Source: an uncultured Eubacterium sp.
GTDB lineage: Bacteria > Bacillota > Clostridia > Lachnospirales > Lachnospiraceae
Length of the DNA: 64,000 bases
Direction of reading: 5' to 3'
Assembly (NCBI GenBank): GCA_910584245.1
Contig: CAJTZF010000006.1
Location: 95,707 to 159,706, forward strand
This document shows positions 9,144-17,414 of the stretch, piece by piece. A program made the translations under genes and the position numbers. The notes beneath the pieces were generated by a model that worked only from the letters and a program-made list of their open reading frames with translations, was not told where the DNA came from and did no database searches. Positions within the stretch are counted from its first letter, which is position 1, and every line of letters starts with the position of its first letter.

Positions 9144-9511
9144 ACATAGTAGCCGCTGAGATCTATCTTAAAAAACTGTTGCATCCAATCCCGGATTTCC
9201 TGTTCATTATTCGGATTAATGTCGTTGATCTGGTTCAATGTCTCCATATTTACATTTTCCCAATTTATCATCATTATGAAGGACACCAGAACATATACCC
9301 CAAGAAGAAAGCCGATTCCATTCAATATAATTGCTATCACTCCCAAGGTTCTTCCGACCCCCGTTCCCTTTACGATGCAAATGATGGAGAAAATACCGCC
9401 TATAACCGCAAACAGCATTCCCAACCCAAAACAGCTACAACAGAGAATGGAAATAGATCCCAATACGATCGCCGCAATTCCCAGTCCCTTCTTTTGATTC
9501 TCTTCGTTCAT
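9137..9511 (-). CDS. DUF4190-type small membrane protein
   Basis: This 124-residue protein has two hydrophobic hairpins (about 9-45 and 52-80) with the small-residue and Cys-rich start GLGIAAIVLGSISILCC typical of DUF4190/DUF4064 proteins. A polar acidic tail (NINDINPNNEQ region) follows. AAAGGAG lies 8 nt before the ATG. It is last in the run thrS-(9555 gene)-this gene, and probably shares the T-box-controlled transcript. The function is unknown. Confidence 0.8.
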   Translation of the reverse strand: MNEENQKKGLGIAAIVLGSISILCCSCFGLGMLFAVIGGIFSIICIVKGTGVGRTLGVIAIILNGIGFLLGVYVLVSFIMMINWENVNMETLNQINDINPNNEQEIRDWMQQFFKIDLSGYYVQ

Positions 9512-9554
9512 GTCATTCTCCTTTCATACCCGTGCACAGACCAGCCCATTTGTG

Positions 9555-9893
9555 TTACCAAAAAAGGCTGTAAACACCGCGCAGAGCCATCATCACCGTT
9601 CCCGTACCATTTTGAATGTTCGTTGTGCCGCCCCCGGCTGCGGAATAAAGCATAATGTAAAGCACGGCCGCAACGATTCCGATCGCCATCCCCGTACCGC
9701 CGACAACAATTCCCGCAATTGCCATATCCTGCTGGTTTTTATTCTCACCGCGAAGCGCAAGTATTCCAAATACAATCGACACTACTCCGCATAAAATAGC
9801 CAAATACCATATACAACAGCCAGCCAGCACCGAAATACACGATACCACCAGCGATACAACCGCCTTTCCATTTATATTTCCTTTATTCTCCAT
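9555..9893 (-). CDS. DUF4190-like small membrane protein coupled to thrS
   Basis: This 112-residue protein has two hydrophobic regions (VVSLVVSCISVLAGCC and IAGIVVGGTGMAIGIV) and looks like a paralogue of the next gene downstream. The start MENKGN at 9893 is chosen because GGAGG lies 5 nt before it. That places the ATG inside the last codons of thrS (11-bp overlap ATGGAGAATAA), which implies translational coupling. The open frame continues upstream over thrS, but that part is only the shadow of the synthetase. The function is unknown. Confidence 0.78.
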   Translation of the reverse strand: MENKGNINGKAVVSLVVSCISVLAGCCIWYLAILCGVVSIVFGILALRGENKNQQDMAIAGIVVGGTGMAIGIVAAVLYIMLYSAAGGGTTNIQNGTGTVMMALRGVYSLFW

Positions 9894-11853
9894 GATCGCC
9901 TCCCGCCTCGACTTCAATTTTCCGGATTTCCTTCGTGCGGATTTCCTCCACGATATCACGGATAAAATCGTCCAGTGGAATCTGTCCTTCCTCTCCTTTA
10001 TAGCGGCTGCGGAGTGACACCACATGCTCTTCCTGCTCCTTTTGTCCGACAATAAGCATGTACGGAATCTTTTTCAGCCTCGCCTCCCGGATTTTGAAAC
10101 CGATTTTCTCCGACCGGTTATCCACCGTAACATCAATTCCATGATCTGCAAGCTCTTCCCTCACCTGCTCCGCATATTGTGCATATTTCTCCGAAATCGG
10201 CAATACGCGCACCTGCTCCGGACAGAGCCACGTCGGAAATTTACCCGCATATTTCTCAATCAGCCATGCCAGCGTCCGCTCATAACAGCCGATCGACGTT
10301 CTATGAATAATATATGGCCGCACCTTGTCGCCGTTTTCATCAATATAATACATATCAAACTGCTCAGCGAGAAGCGCATCCCACTGGACCGTAATCATCG
10401 TATCATCCTTGCCATACACGTTCCTGGCATTAATATCCACCTTCGGACCATAAAATGCCGCCTCGCCGACATCCTCCGTAAATGGAATTCCAAGTTCCGT
10501 CAACACCGTCCGGATATGCTGTTCCGTCTCGTCCCAAACCTCCGGGTCACCGATGTATTTTTCAGGGTTTTCGGGATCCCATTTGGACAAATGGTAAGTC
10601 ACATCCTCCTCCAGTCCAAGCGTCTGCAGACAATATTTCGCCAGTGCCAGGCAATCCTTAAATTCCTGGACCATCTGGTCCGGACGGACAATCAGATGTC
10701 CCTCCGATATCGTAAACTGTCTCACTCTCGTCAGTCCGTGCATCTCACCGGATTCCTCATTTCGGAATAGCGTAGACGTCTCACCGTAACGGCAGGGCAG
10801 ATCACGGTACGATTTCTGGCCCGCCTTAAATACATAATACTGGAATGGACACGTCATCGGACGCAGGGCGAACACCTCTTTTTCCTTTTCCTCGTCGCCG
10901 AGCACAAACATGCCCTCCTTGTAGTGGTCCCAATGTCCCGATATTTTGTACAAGTCGGACTTTGCCATAAGCGGCGTTTTCGTTCTCATATACCCGCGTT
11001 TATCCTCTTCGTCTTCAATCCAGCGCTGTAGCTTCTGAATAATCTTCACACCATTCGGCATAAGCAGCGGCAGCCCCTGGCCGATCACATCCACAGTTGT
11101 AAAAATCTCCATTTCCCGGCCCAGTTTGTTGTGATCCCTCTTTTTAATGTCTTCCAGGTGGGCAAGATGGATGTCGAGATCTGCTTTTTTCGTAAATGCC
11201 GTTCCATATATGCGGGTAAGCATTTTATTTTTCTCATTTCCTCTCCAGTACGCACCCGAGGAAGAAATAAGCTTCATCGCCTTCAAAGGCTTCGTACTCA
11301 TAAGATGTGGTCCCGCGCACAGGTCGATATACTCGCCCTGCTGGTAAAATGAGATCTCCGCATCCTCCGGTAAATCCTCGATCAGCTCGACCTTATAGGG
11401 CTCATCCCTTTTTTTCATCAACTCAATTGCCTCATTTCTAGGCAGAGTAAAACGCTCCAGCTGCGCTGCCTCCTTGACAATTTTCTTCATTTCTTTCTCA
11501 ATCTTATCCAGCGCCTCCCGGTCAAGCGATTCCATATCAAAATCATAGTAAAAACCATCCTGTATCGAGGGCCCAATAGCGCATTTCGCCTCCGGATACA
11601 TCCGTTTCACCGCCTGTGCAAGCACATGGGCAGCCGTGTGCCGGTATGCCGCCTTCCCCTCATCGCTGTCAAATGTCAATATATTCAGCTCATGCTCCCC
11701 GTCCACTACGGTCCGGAGATCTACTACCTCTCCATCCAGCTCAGCGACACAGGCAACCCTGGCCAGTCCCTCGCTAATATCTTTCGCAATGTCTGCCACC
11801 GCCATCGGCTCTGCATATTCTTTACAAGAGCCATCTTTCAACATAACTTTCAT
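9883..11853 (-). CDS. thrS: Threonine--tRNA ligase
   Basis: This 656-residue class II aminoacyl-tRNA synthetase charges tRNA-Thr in the cytoplasm. An N-terminal TGS domain (about 1-62) is followed by the editing domain with HTAAHVLAQAVKR (about 72-84) and the catalytic core. Zinc ligands are visible as Cys in MTCPFQYY, His in HRTSIG and a further His between them. Class II motif 2 lies around RYGETSTLFRNEESGEMHGL. The anticodon-binding domain forms the C-terminus. It is preceded by a T-box leader and followed by an overlapping small membrane gene. Confidence 0.97.
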   Translation of the reverse strand: MKVMLKDGSCKEYAEPMAVADIAKDISEGLARVACVAELDGEVVDLRTVVDGEHELNILTFDSDEGKAAYRHTAAHVLAQAVKRMYPEAKCAIGPSIQDGFYYDFDMESLDREALDKIEKEMKKIVKEAAQLERFTLPRNEAIELMKKRDEPYKVELIEDLPEDAEISFYQQGEYIDLCAGPHLMSTKPLKAMKLISSSGAYWRGNEKNKMLTRIYGTAFTKKADLDIHLAHLEDIKKRDHNKLGREMEIFTTVDVIGQGLPLLMPNGVKIIQKLQRWIEDEEDKRGYMRTKTPLMAKSDLYKISGHWDHYKEGMFVLGDEEKEKEVFALRPMTCPFQYYVFKAGQKSYRDLPCRYGETSTLFRNEESGEMHGLTRVRQFTISEGHLIVRPDQMVQEFKDCLALAKYCLQTLGLEEDVTYHLSKWDPENPEKYIGDPEVWDETEQHIRTVLTELGIPFTEDVGEAAFYGPKVDINARNVYGKDDTMITVQWDALLAEQFDMYYIDENGDKVRPYIIHRTSIGCYERTLAWLIEKYAGKFPTWLCPEQVRVLPISEKYAQYAEQVREELADHGIDVTVDNRSEKIGFKIREARLKKIPYMLIVGQKEQEEHVVSLRSRYKGEEGQIPLDDFIRDIVEEIRTKEIRKIEVEAGGDHGE

Positions 11854-12250
11854 TGTCTTCCCTTTCCTTTCCTAAATTTTTCGCGCGCCGCTTATTCGGC
11901 ACATAACAAAAACCCGCCCCTACAAACGCTATCGTTTACAGGGACGGGCATAAATGACTACTATTTCCCGCGGTTCCACCCTTATTGGCATCTATGTTTC
12001 ACTGCTGCATCTAAACGGTCTCACAGTACTTGCCGCTGGCCAGCAGGCACAGGCAGATACCCGGCTTCATTCTGACGATAACGGTGTCACCGGACCGGAT
12101 TAGGGCCACTCCGAGATGGTCTTCCAATGCTTCCCACGCAGGTGATTCCAGCCTGTCACCTACGGATCCATCCTGAATCAAATGAACTCCGCAAAGTGCC
12201 CGTCACCTTTCTCTGTCATGTTTCACATCTTACTCTTCTCTTCAACATGT
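11854..12250 (-). ncRNA. T-box riboswitch leader of thrS
   Basis: The ~400-nt leader contains the hallmark T-box sequence AGGGTGGAACCGCG (complement of 11969-11982), whose UGGN bases pair with the uncharged tRNA end. An intrinsic terminator lies just downstream. The upstream part has stem-I features: AGTAAGATG near the start, AGAGAAAGG, and GAAGACCATCTCGGAGT. The ACC triplet in that last string (complement of 12118-12120) is my best candidate for the threonine specifier codon; this placement is inference. Uncharged tRNA-Thr should switch the terminator to an antiterminator. Confidence 0.93.
11908..11950 (-). terminator. T-box regulated terminator
   Basis: On the minus strand GCCCGTCCCTGTAAACG pairs with CGTTTGTAGGGGCGGG, followed by TTTTTG. 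It lies 19 nt after the T-box sequence, where the terminator that competes with the antiterminator belongs. Confidence 0.9.
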
Positions 12251-12257
12251 TACAAAC

Positions 12258-12286
12258 ATTATAATCATTTCAAATATAATTGTCAA
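12258..12286 (-). promoter_or_regulatory. Consensus promoter of the thrS leader
   Basis: On the minus strand TTGACA (complement of 12281-12286) and TATAAT (complement of 12258-12263) are separated by 17 nt. Initiation is thus strong and constitutive-looking, leaving control to the T-box. Confidence 0.9.
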
Positions 12287-12310
12287 CGGTTAATTTTCTC
12301 AAAAAACCGT

Positions 12311-14074
12311 TCAGGATTGCTCGGAAGCTGCGGGCTCCTCCGACGTCACGGCCTCTTCTTCCGTCGCCACCGCCGGAACCTCCTCTCTCTCCTCTGACCA
12401 GTCACCCCGCTTAATCTCCGCTCTTCTTACCTTGCCGCTTATCGTCTTCGGAAGCTCTTTCGCAAAATCTACGATCTTCGGCCATTTATAAGAGGCAATA
12501 TTCTTTTTCAAATATTTCACGATGTCATTTTTCATGTGCTCGTCGCCCTCGTTGCCATCGGCAAGCACAACCGTAGCCTTGATTGCCTGGCCACGGATGC
12601 GGTCCGGCACGGAAGTAACGGCGCACTCCAGCACATAGGGCAGCTTCATAATCTCATTTTCTATCTCAAACGGCCCGATGCGGTAACCGGCGGACTTAAT
12701 CACGTCATCCACACGTCCAACGTACCAGAAATAACCGTCCTCATCCATAAACGCCGTGTCTCCCGTATGATAATAACCGTCATACCAGACCGCATCGGTC
12801 TTCTCCTTATCATTGTAATACCCGGTAAACAAGCCGTCCGGGGCGCCATCGTCTGTCCTCACTACGATTTCCCCCTCTTCGCCCGGTTCAGCCAGCGTTC
12901 CGTCCGGGCGCATAACAGAAATATCATAAAGTGGATTTGGCTTTCCCATAGAGCCCGGCCTTGGCGTCATACCATTTAAGTTTCCGACCAGCATCGTCGT
13001 TTCCGTCTGGCCGAACCCTTCCATAATATCAAATCCCGTCTTTTCCTTGAATTTATCAAAGACCTTCGGATTGAGCGCCTCCCCCGCCGTCGTCACATTT
13101 TGCAGGGATGACAAATCATAATTTTCAAGCTTCAAATGAACCATGACACGGTACACGGTCGGAGGCGCACAAAAAGTTGTAATCCGGTACTTTTCAATCA
13201 TTTTGAGAATATCTTTGGCGTCAAAATCATCGAAATCATATACAAAAATTGCCGCCTCACATATCCACTGCCCATAAATTTTTCCCCACATCGCCTTCGC
13301 CCATCCCGTATCTGAGAGCGTAAAATGGATTCCGTCCGGGTCCACCTGGTGCCAGTACTTTGCCGTCACAAAATGGCCCAACGGGTATTTATAACAGTGC
13401 GTCGTTATTTTCGGATAGGAAGTTGTACCAGATGTAAAAAACATAACCATTGGATCCTCCCCGCCAGGAGCGTCCTGCGGCCGGTTAAAATTAGAAGAGA
13501 AATAGCGGATATCCTTATTAAAGCAATGCCAGGATTCTCTTGCTCCCCCGACCATAATTTTAGTCCGGAGCCTACTATTTCCTCTCGCCGCCTTGTCGAC
13601 TTCCCTGGACACCTCTCCATCCGCCGTGCAGATGATCGCATCTATCTCGCCAACCTTAAAACGGTACTCAAAATCTTTTTTTGTCAAAAGATCCGCCGCC
13701 GGAATTGCCACAGCGCCGATTTTATGAAGGGCAATCAGGGAAAACCAAAACTGGAAATGCCGCTTCAAAACGAGCATCACCTTGTCGCCCCTTTTAATTC
13801 CTAAATAACTGAAATAATTGGCCGCCTTATTTGAATATTTTGCCATATCCCGGTAAGAAAACCGTCTTTCCCGTCCCTCCTTCGACACATAAAGCATCGC
13901 AAGCTTATCCGGACATTTCTTTGCCATTACATCAATGACATCATACGCAAAATTGAATTTTTCGTCGTTTTTAAAGGAAATTGAGTGTAATACGCCGTCT
14001 TCGTCTAAAGCTGTTTCCGTATAATGGTCCGCAATGCCGACCAGACCGTATTTCTTACCTTCTGCACATCCCAT
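12311..14074 (-). CDS. AMP-forming acyl-CoA synthetase
   Basis: This 587-residue adenylate-forming enzyme activates a carboxylic acid as acyl-AMP and then acyl-CoA. The ATP loop FFTSGTTSYPKITTH is clear, as are GFGQTETT (A5) and YHTGDTAFMDEDGYFWYVGR (A7-A8), with the catalytic lysine motif KTISGKVRR near the C-terminus. It resembles the medium-chain/acetyl-CoA synthetase group found in gut Firmicutes rather than long-chain FadD. An acidic Ala/Glu-rich tail of about 25 residues is added at the end. The exact acid is unknown. The gene stands alone upstream of the thrS leader on the same strand. Confidence 0.9.
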   Translation of the reverse strand: MGCAEGKKYGLVGIADHYTETALDEDGVLHSISFKNDEKFNFAYDVIDVMAKKCPDKLAMLYVSKEGRERRFSYRDMAKYSNKAANYFSYLGIKRGDKVMLVLKRHFQFWFSLIALHKIGAVAIPAADLLTKKDFEYRFKVGEIDAIICTADGEVSREVDKAARGNSRLRTKIMVGGARESWHCFNKDIRYFSSNFNRPQDAPGGEDPMVMFFTSGTTSYPKITTHCYKYPLGHFVTAKYWHQVDPDGIHFTLSDTGWAKAMWGKIYGQWICEAAIFVYDFDDFDAKDILKMIEKYRITTFCAPPTVYRVMVHLKLENYDLSSLQNVTTAGEALNPKVFDKFKEKTGFDIMEGFGQTETTMLVGNLNGMTPRPGSMGKPNPLYDISVMRPDGTLAEPGEEGEIVVRTDDGAPDGLFTGYYNDKEKTDAVWYDGYYHTGDTAFMDEDGYFWYVGRVDDVIKSAGYRIGPFEIENEIMKLPYVLECAVTSVPDRIRGQAIKATVVLADGNEGDEHMKNDIVKYLKKNIASYKWPKIVDFAKELPKTISGKVRRAEIKRGDWSEEREEVPAVATEEEAVTSEEPAASEQS

Positions 14075-14265
14075 AATACTTACTTCCTTTCGTTGTTGTC
14101 ATATTTACTATATGTAGTTTTCAATACTACGTTCTTTTCTTATGATATAACATGCCGCCTGCCCTGTCAAGATATTATTCTTATATTTAGATTTTCCTTT
14201 GACCCATCTTTTAAAATATGCTATTCTATTAGGAAAAGATGACGGTTTAGACGGGAGGTATACCG

Positions 14266-14646
14266 ATGAAAATTAAACGGGGAGACAAACTGTTCCTTCT
14301 CTTCCTTTTCCTGGCAGGAATCGGTCTGGGCGCAGGCATTTACTTGCCCCGCTCCGGCCCCGGCAGCCATGTCGAAGTCCGGATCAATGGAACGGCCGTT
14401 GCCACATACCCGCTCTCATCGAACCTCCGGCAAACTATTTCCTGCCCGGACGGCGGTTCCAATACGTTTGAGATCAAAGACGGCGTTGTCTTTATGAGGG
14501 AGGCGGACTGCCATGACAAAGTATGTGTCGGTATGCGCGGCATTTCAAGCGCCGGGGAGACCATCGTATGCCTTCCCCATAAACTGGTACTGGCTATTGC
14601 CGGCCCGGACGGGGCTACTCCCGGTCTTGACGCCGTGACTGGCTAG
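14266..14646 (+). CDS. NusG domain II-containing membrane-anchored protein
   Basis: This 126-residue protein has one N-terminal signal-anchor (about 9-26) followed by a small extracytoplasmic beta domain of the NusG_II family. The pattern ends with DCHDKVCVGMRG and ETIVCLPHKLVL, giving three conserved Cys. Such proteins commonly precede Gx-transporter and flavin/electron-transport genes in clostridia, and a Gx transporter gene follows here 84 bp downstream. The molecular role is unknown. GGGAGG lies 8 nt before the ATG. Confidence 0.87.
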   Translation: MKIKRGDKLFLLFLFLAGIGLGAGIYLPRSGPGSHVEVRINGTAVATYPLSSNLRQTISCPDGGSNTFEIKDGVVFMREADCHDKVCVGMRGISSAGETIVCLPHKLVLAIAGPDGATPGLDAVTG

Positions 14647-14730
14647 TAGAACGTCTATCAAAGAAATAGCATTAAGACCTTGGAGATGGTCTATAAACAC
14701 TACTACTTTATTATATGAGCGAGGTTGAGG

Positions 14731-15237
14731 ATGAAATATATCAAACAGCAGTCCGAATTTTCTATCTATACCGCACTAGCTTTTATATTCGGTTATATTG
14801 AAAGTCTCATTCCCCTGCCCGTTCCCTTTCCGGGCATGAAAATCGGGCTGGCAAACCTGATTATAATGATTGCCTTATATCGGAAAGGCTTCCGCTACGC
14901 ATTTGGCATTTCCATGCTCCGGAATCTCCTCAATGCCTTTACCTTCGGCAGTCTGTTCAGTTTTCTTTACAGTCTGGCGGGAAGTATTTTGAGCCTGCTT
15001 GTTATGGGTCTTATGAAAAAAGGGACCGGTTCCCATCTCTCCGTCATATCCGTCAGCGCACTCGGAGGAATCATCCACAACATGGGACAGCTATTGGTGG
15101 CCGCCTGTCTTGTAGGATTTCCATCTGTCCTCTGGTATATGCCGCTTTTGTACTTTTGCGGACTGCTCACTGGTGGGTTTATCGGAATAATCAGCGCGCA
15201 ATGTCTGATCCGGCTTCCCCTGGAGGAACCATTTTGA
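14731..15237 (+). CDS. Gx transporter family protein (HepT-like membrane protein)
   Basis: This 168-residue membrane protein has about five hydrophobic segments. The signature FPGMKIGLANLI (about 32-43) is typical of the Gx family, sometimes annotated as heptaprenyl diphosphate synthase component I and resembling ECF transporter S-components. A further conserved glycine patch is GGIIHNMGQL. The start at ATG 14731 has GAGG 6 nt upstream; a TTG two codons earlier is less likely. It pairs with the NusG-II gene upstream. The substrate is unknown. Confidence 0.87.
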   Translation: MKYIKQQSEFSIYTALAFIFGYIESLIPLPVPFPGMKIGLANLIIMIALYRKGFRYAFGISMLRNLLNAFTFGSLFSFLYSLAGSILSLLVMGLMKKGTGSHLSVISVSALGGIIHNMGQLLVAACLVGFPSVLWYMPLLYFCGLLTGGFIGIISAQCLIRLPLEEPF

Positions 15238-15387
15238 CAACTACTGAAATAGGCAGAAAACCGGATATTTTCCACTAATATTATAGATGAAAATTATTTT
15301 ACGACGTCAATGTGCCTTTTTTTACAAAACTTGATCTTTTTTAATATATAAACTTCTTTTTTTTCATATTTTTTAACCATTTTTTTA

Positions 15388-15416
15388 TTGACTAATGTCG
15401 AAACAAATGCTAAAAT
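15388..15416 (+). promoter_or_regulatory. abrB promoter with embedded Spo0A box
   Basis: TTGACT (15388-15393) and TAAAAT (15411-15416) are 17 nt apart. The spacer contains TGTCGAA at 15396-15402, a perfect match to the core Spo0A box. In Bacillus subtilis, phosphorylated Spo0A represses abrB through such boxes, so bound Spo0A would block RNA polymerase here. The surrounding 240 nt are very AT-rich. Confidence 0.72.
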
Positions 15417-15478
15417 TAAAGCAATGAATAAAATTGACAAGTAGATATTGTGACATATATCACAGAAGGAGATTGGTT

Positions 15479-15733
15479 ATGAAAAACACAGGAATTGTAA
15501 GACAGTTAGATGTGTTAGGCCGTATTACCATTCCAATTGAACTTCGACGTTCCCTTGGAATTAGTGACAGAGAGTCTTTAGAGATTTATACGGAAGATAG
15601 CAAAATTATATTGGCAAAATACGAGCCTAGTGATGTTTTTACGGGTTCGCAGGAAGACTTAATTGAGTATCATGGGAAATTGGTTTCCAAGAAATCAATT
15701 GAGGAGTTATCTAAGCTAGCTGGTTTAATTTAA
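15479..15733 (+). CDS. abrB: AbrB family transition-state regulator
   Basis: This 84-residue protein begins MKNTGIVRQLDVLGRITIPI, the classic N-terminal swapped-hairpin DNA-binding domain of AbrB (about 1-45) with the conserved Arg/Ile positions. A short multimerisation tail follows. AbrB represses stationary-phase and sporulation genes in growing cells. The start at 15479 is supported by AGAAGGAGA 6 nt upstream. Location next to rsmI repeats the Bacillus yabC-abrB arrangement, but the two genes are convergent here as there. A putative Spo0A box lies in its promoter. Confidence 0.9.
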   Translation: MKNTGIVRQLDVLGRITIPIELRRSLGISDRESLEIYTEDSKIILAKYEPSDVFTGSQEDLIEYHGKLVSKKSIEELSKLAGLI

Positions 15734-15752
15734 TTATATATCCCTTTAGTGT

Positions 15753-15785
15753 GGCAGGAGCCCCCCTAGACTCCTGCCTTTCCTT
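15753..15785. terminator. Terminator between abrB and rsmI
   Basis: GGCAGGAG pairs with CTCCTGCC around a 10-nt loop, followed by TTTCCTTT on the plus strand. The right arm codes for the last residues of rsmI and the rsmI stop codon lies in the loop, so coding and terminator sequence overlap. Confidence 0.8.
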
Positions 15786-16629
15786 TATCCAAATTTATGA
15801 GCGCCCTATACAGCTCATTTTTTCCCATACCCCTCTCTTTGGCGACGATTTTCATTGCCTCTTTCCGGCTCATTCCGTCTGACGTATACAGCCTCATATG
15901 TTCCTCTATGGGCACGTTCTCCCACTCTTTTCGCTCTTCTCTGCCGATTTCGTCTGCGTCCGCCCCCTCTAACACAAACACAAATTCACCTTTCGGCTCA
16001 TGAGTGTTAAAAAACTCAATCGCTTCTGCCAGCGTACACTGCATCACATTTTCATGCTTTTTTGTAAGCTCCTTGCAGACCGCAATTTTCCGCCCCCCTT
16101 GCACGACGTCCGCCACGAACCCAAGTGTTTTCACGAGCCGGTGCGGAGCCTCATAAAATACGGTCGTATACGTAGTGTTACGGACGCGTTCCAGCACCTC
16201 TTTTCTCTCTTTTTTATCGCGGGGAAGAAACCCCTCAAAAGCAAAATTTCTCGTAGGCAGTCCGGACAGCGTAAGCGCCGTGACCACAGCTGAAGCTCCC
16301 GGGAGAGAAGTAACCGGAATTCCCTTCTCATACGCAGCAAGAGCGAGTTCGGCCCCTGGATCTGAAATGGCAGGCGTGCCCGCATCCGTTACCAGCGCAA
16401 TATTTTTCCCCTCCAAAAGCTCCTTTACGAGAACCGGGGTCTTCTGATATTTATTGTGTTCATGATAGCTGACGAGCGGCTTCTTTATACCAAAGTGGTT
16501 TAGCAGCTTGACCGTCTGTCTTGTGTCCTCCGCCGCAATGACGTCAACTTCCCTCAGCGTGCGGAGCACCCGCAGCGTAATATCTTCTAAATTTCCGATC
16601 GGTGTAGCGCAAAGAAATAATGTCCCCAT
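15766..16629 (-). CDS. rsmI: 16S rRNA 2'-O-methyltransferase RsmI
   Basis: This 287-residue SAM-dependent tetrapyrrole-methylase-fold enzyme methylates the ribose of C1402 in 16S rRNA. The family start LFLCATPIGNLEDITLR and the SAM-site strings AEDTRQTVKLLNHF, VTDAGTPAISDPG and LPGASAVVTALTLSGLP are all present, and the length is normal. It is the B. subtilis yabC equivalent and follows trmN6 by 17 bp in an operon. The last codons form part of the terminator hairpin shared with abrB. Confidence 0.96.
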   Translation of the reverse strand: MGTLFLCATPIGNLEDITLRVLRTLREVDVIAAEDTRQTVKLLNHFGIKKPLVSYHEHNKYQKTPVLVKELLEGKNIALVTDAGTPAISDPGAELALAAYEKGIPVTSLPGASAVVTALTLSGLPTRNFAFEGFLPRDKKERKEVLERVRNTTYTTVFYEAPHRLVKTLGFVADVVQGGRKIAVCKELTKKHENVMQCTLAEAIEFFNTHEPKGEFVFVLEGADADEIGREERKEWENVPIEEHMRLYTSDGMSRKEAMKIVAKERGMGKNELYRALINLDKGKAGV

Positions 16630-16646
16630 ACAGCTTCTCCTTATTT

Positions 16647-17414
16647 TTATATTGTCCCATTGTAATACAAGTTTTTCACCTCATCTGTATACTCGCCGGT
16701 CCCACGATATACAACCAACGGCTTCTCGACCGTTATACGGGGCTTTCCCCCGCGGGTTCCCTCAATCAAAACCATATTAGGTTCTTTGTCCACGTACGGG
16801 TACACAAGGCGCATCCGTTTTGGCTCCAGCTTATATTTCGTCATCGTATTCATAATCTCACTCAGACGGAATGGACGGTGTACCATAAAAAAATGCCCTC
16901 CCGGTTTGAGCAGCGCCGCGCTCTCACGCACGACGTCCCCGAGCGTGCAAAGCAGCTCATGTCTTGCCACTGCTTTATGTTCCGCCATATTTGTCAACCC
17001 GTGGGCGTTTGTCATATATGGCGGATTTGCCGTGACAACATCAAAGGAAGCCGCCTTAAAATACGAAGACGCTTCCCGAATATCACCCGTCGTAATATGT
17101 ACCCGTCCTTCCAGACGATTATAAAGGATACTGCGTCTCGCCATATCCGCAATATCCTCTTGAATCTCCAATCCCTCAAACCGGCTTCCCTTTGTCTTTG
17201 CCGAAAGCAAAATCGGTATGACCCCATTACCACTCCCGAGATCCAGAACACGGCTCCCCTCTGGCACTTTCACAAACGACGTGAGCAAAACCGCATCCAT
17301 ACCAAAACAAAACCAATCCGGATTTTGTATAATCCTAAGTCCCCCGCACTGCAAATCGTCCAGGCGCTCGCATTCCCTCAAATACTCATTGTCATCAAAG
17401 CTCGTATGTCCCAT
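16647..17414 (-). CDS. trmN6: tRNA1(Val) A37 N6-methyltransferase-like protein
   Basis: This 255-residue Rossmann-fold methyltransferase has the SAM motif VLDLGSGNGVIPILL (about 56-70) and the N6-adenine motif NPPYM (about 132). It corresponds to YabB/YfiC, which in E. coli methylates A37 of tRNA1-Val; the substrate is inferred by family. The first ATG overlaps the stop of ricT by one base. It lies between ricT and rsmI as in Bacillus, although yabA and yazA of that operon are absent. Confidence 0.9.
   Translation of the reverse strand: MGHTSFDDNEYLRECERLDDLQCGGLRIIQNPDWFCFGMDAVLLTSFVKVPEGSRVLDLGSGNGVIPILLSAKTKGSRFEGLEIQEDIADMARRSILYNRLEGRVHITTGDIREASSYFKAASFDVVTANPPYMTNAHGLTNMAEHKAVARHELLCTLGDVVRESAALLKPGGHFFMVHRPFRLSEIMNTMTKYKLEPKRMRLVYPYVDKEPNMVLIEGTRGGKPRITVEKPLVVYRGTGEYTDEVKNLYYNGTI

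Noticed and set aside
10024..10770. Plus-strand frame of about 248 codons inside thrS
   Set aside because: It is antisense to conserved catalytic sequence of threonyl-tRNA synthetase, with basic, low-information composition.
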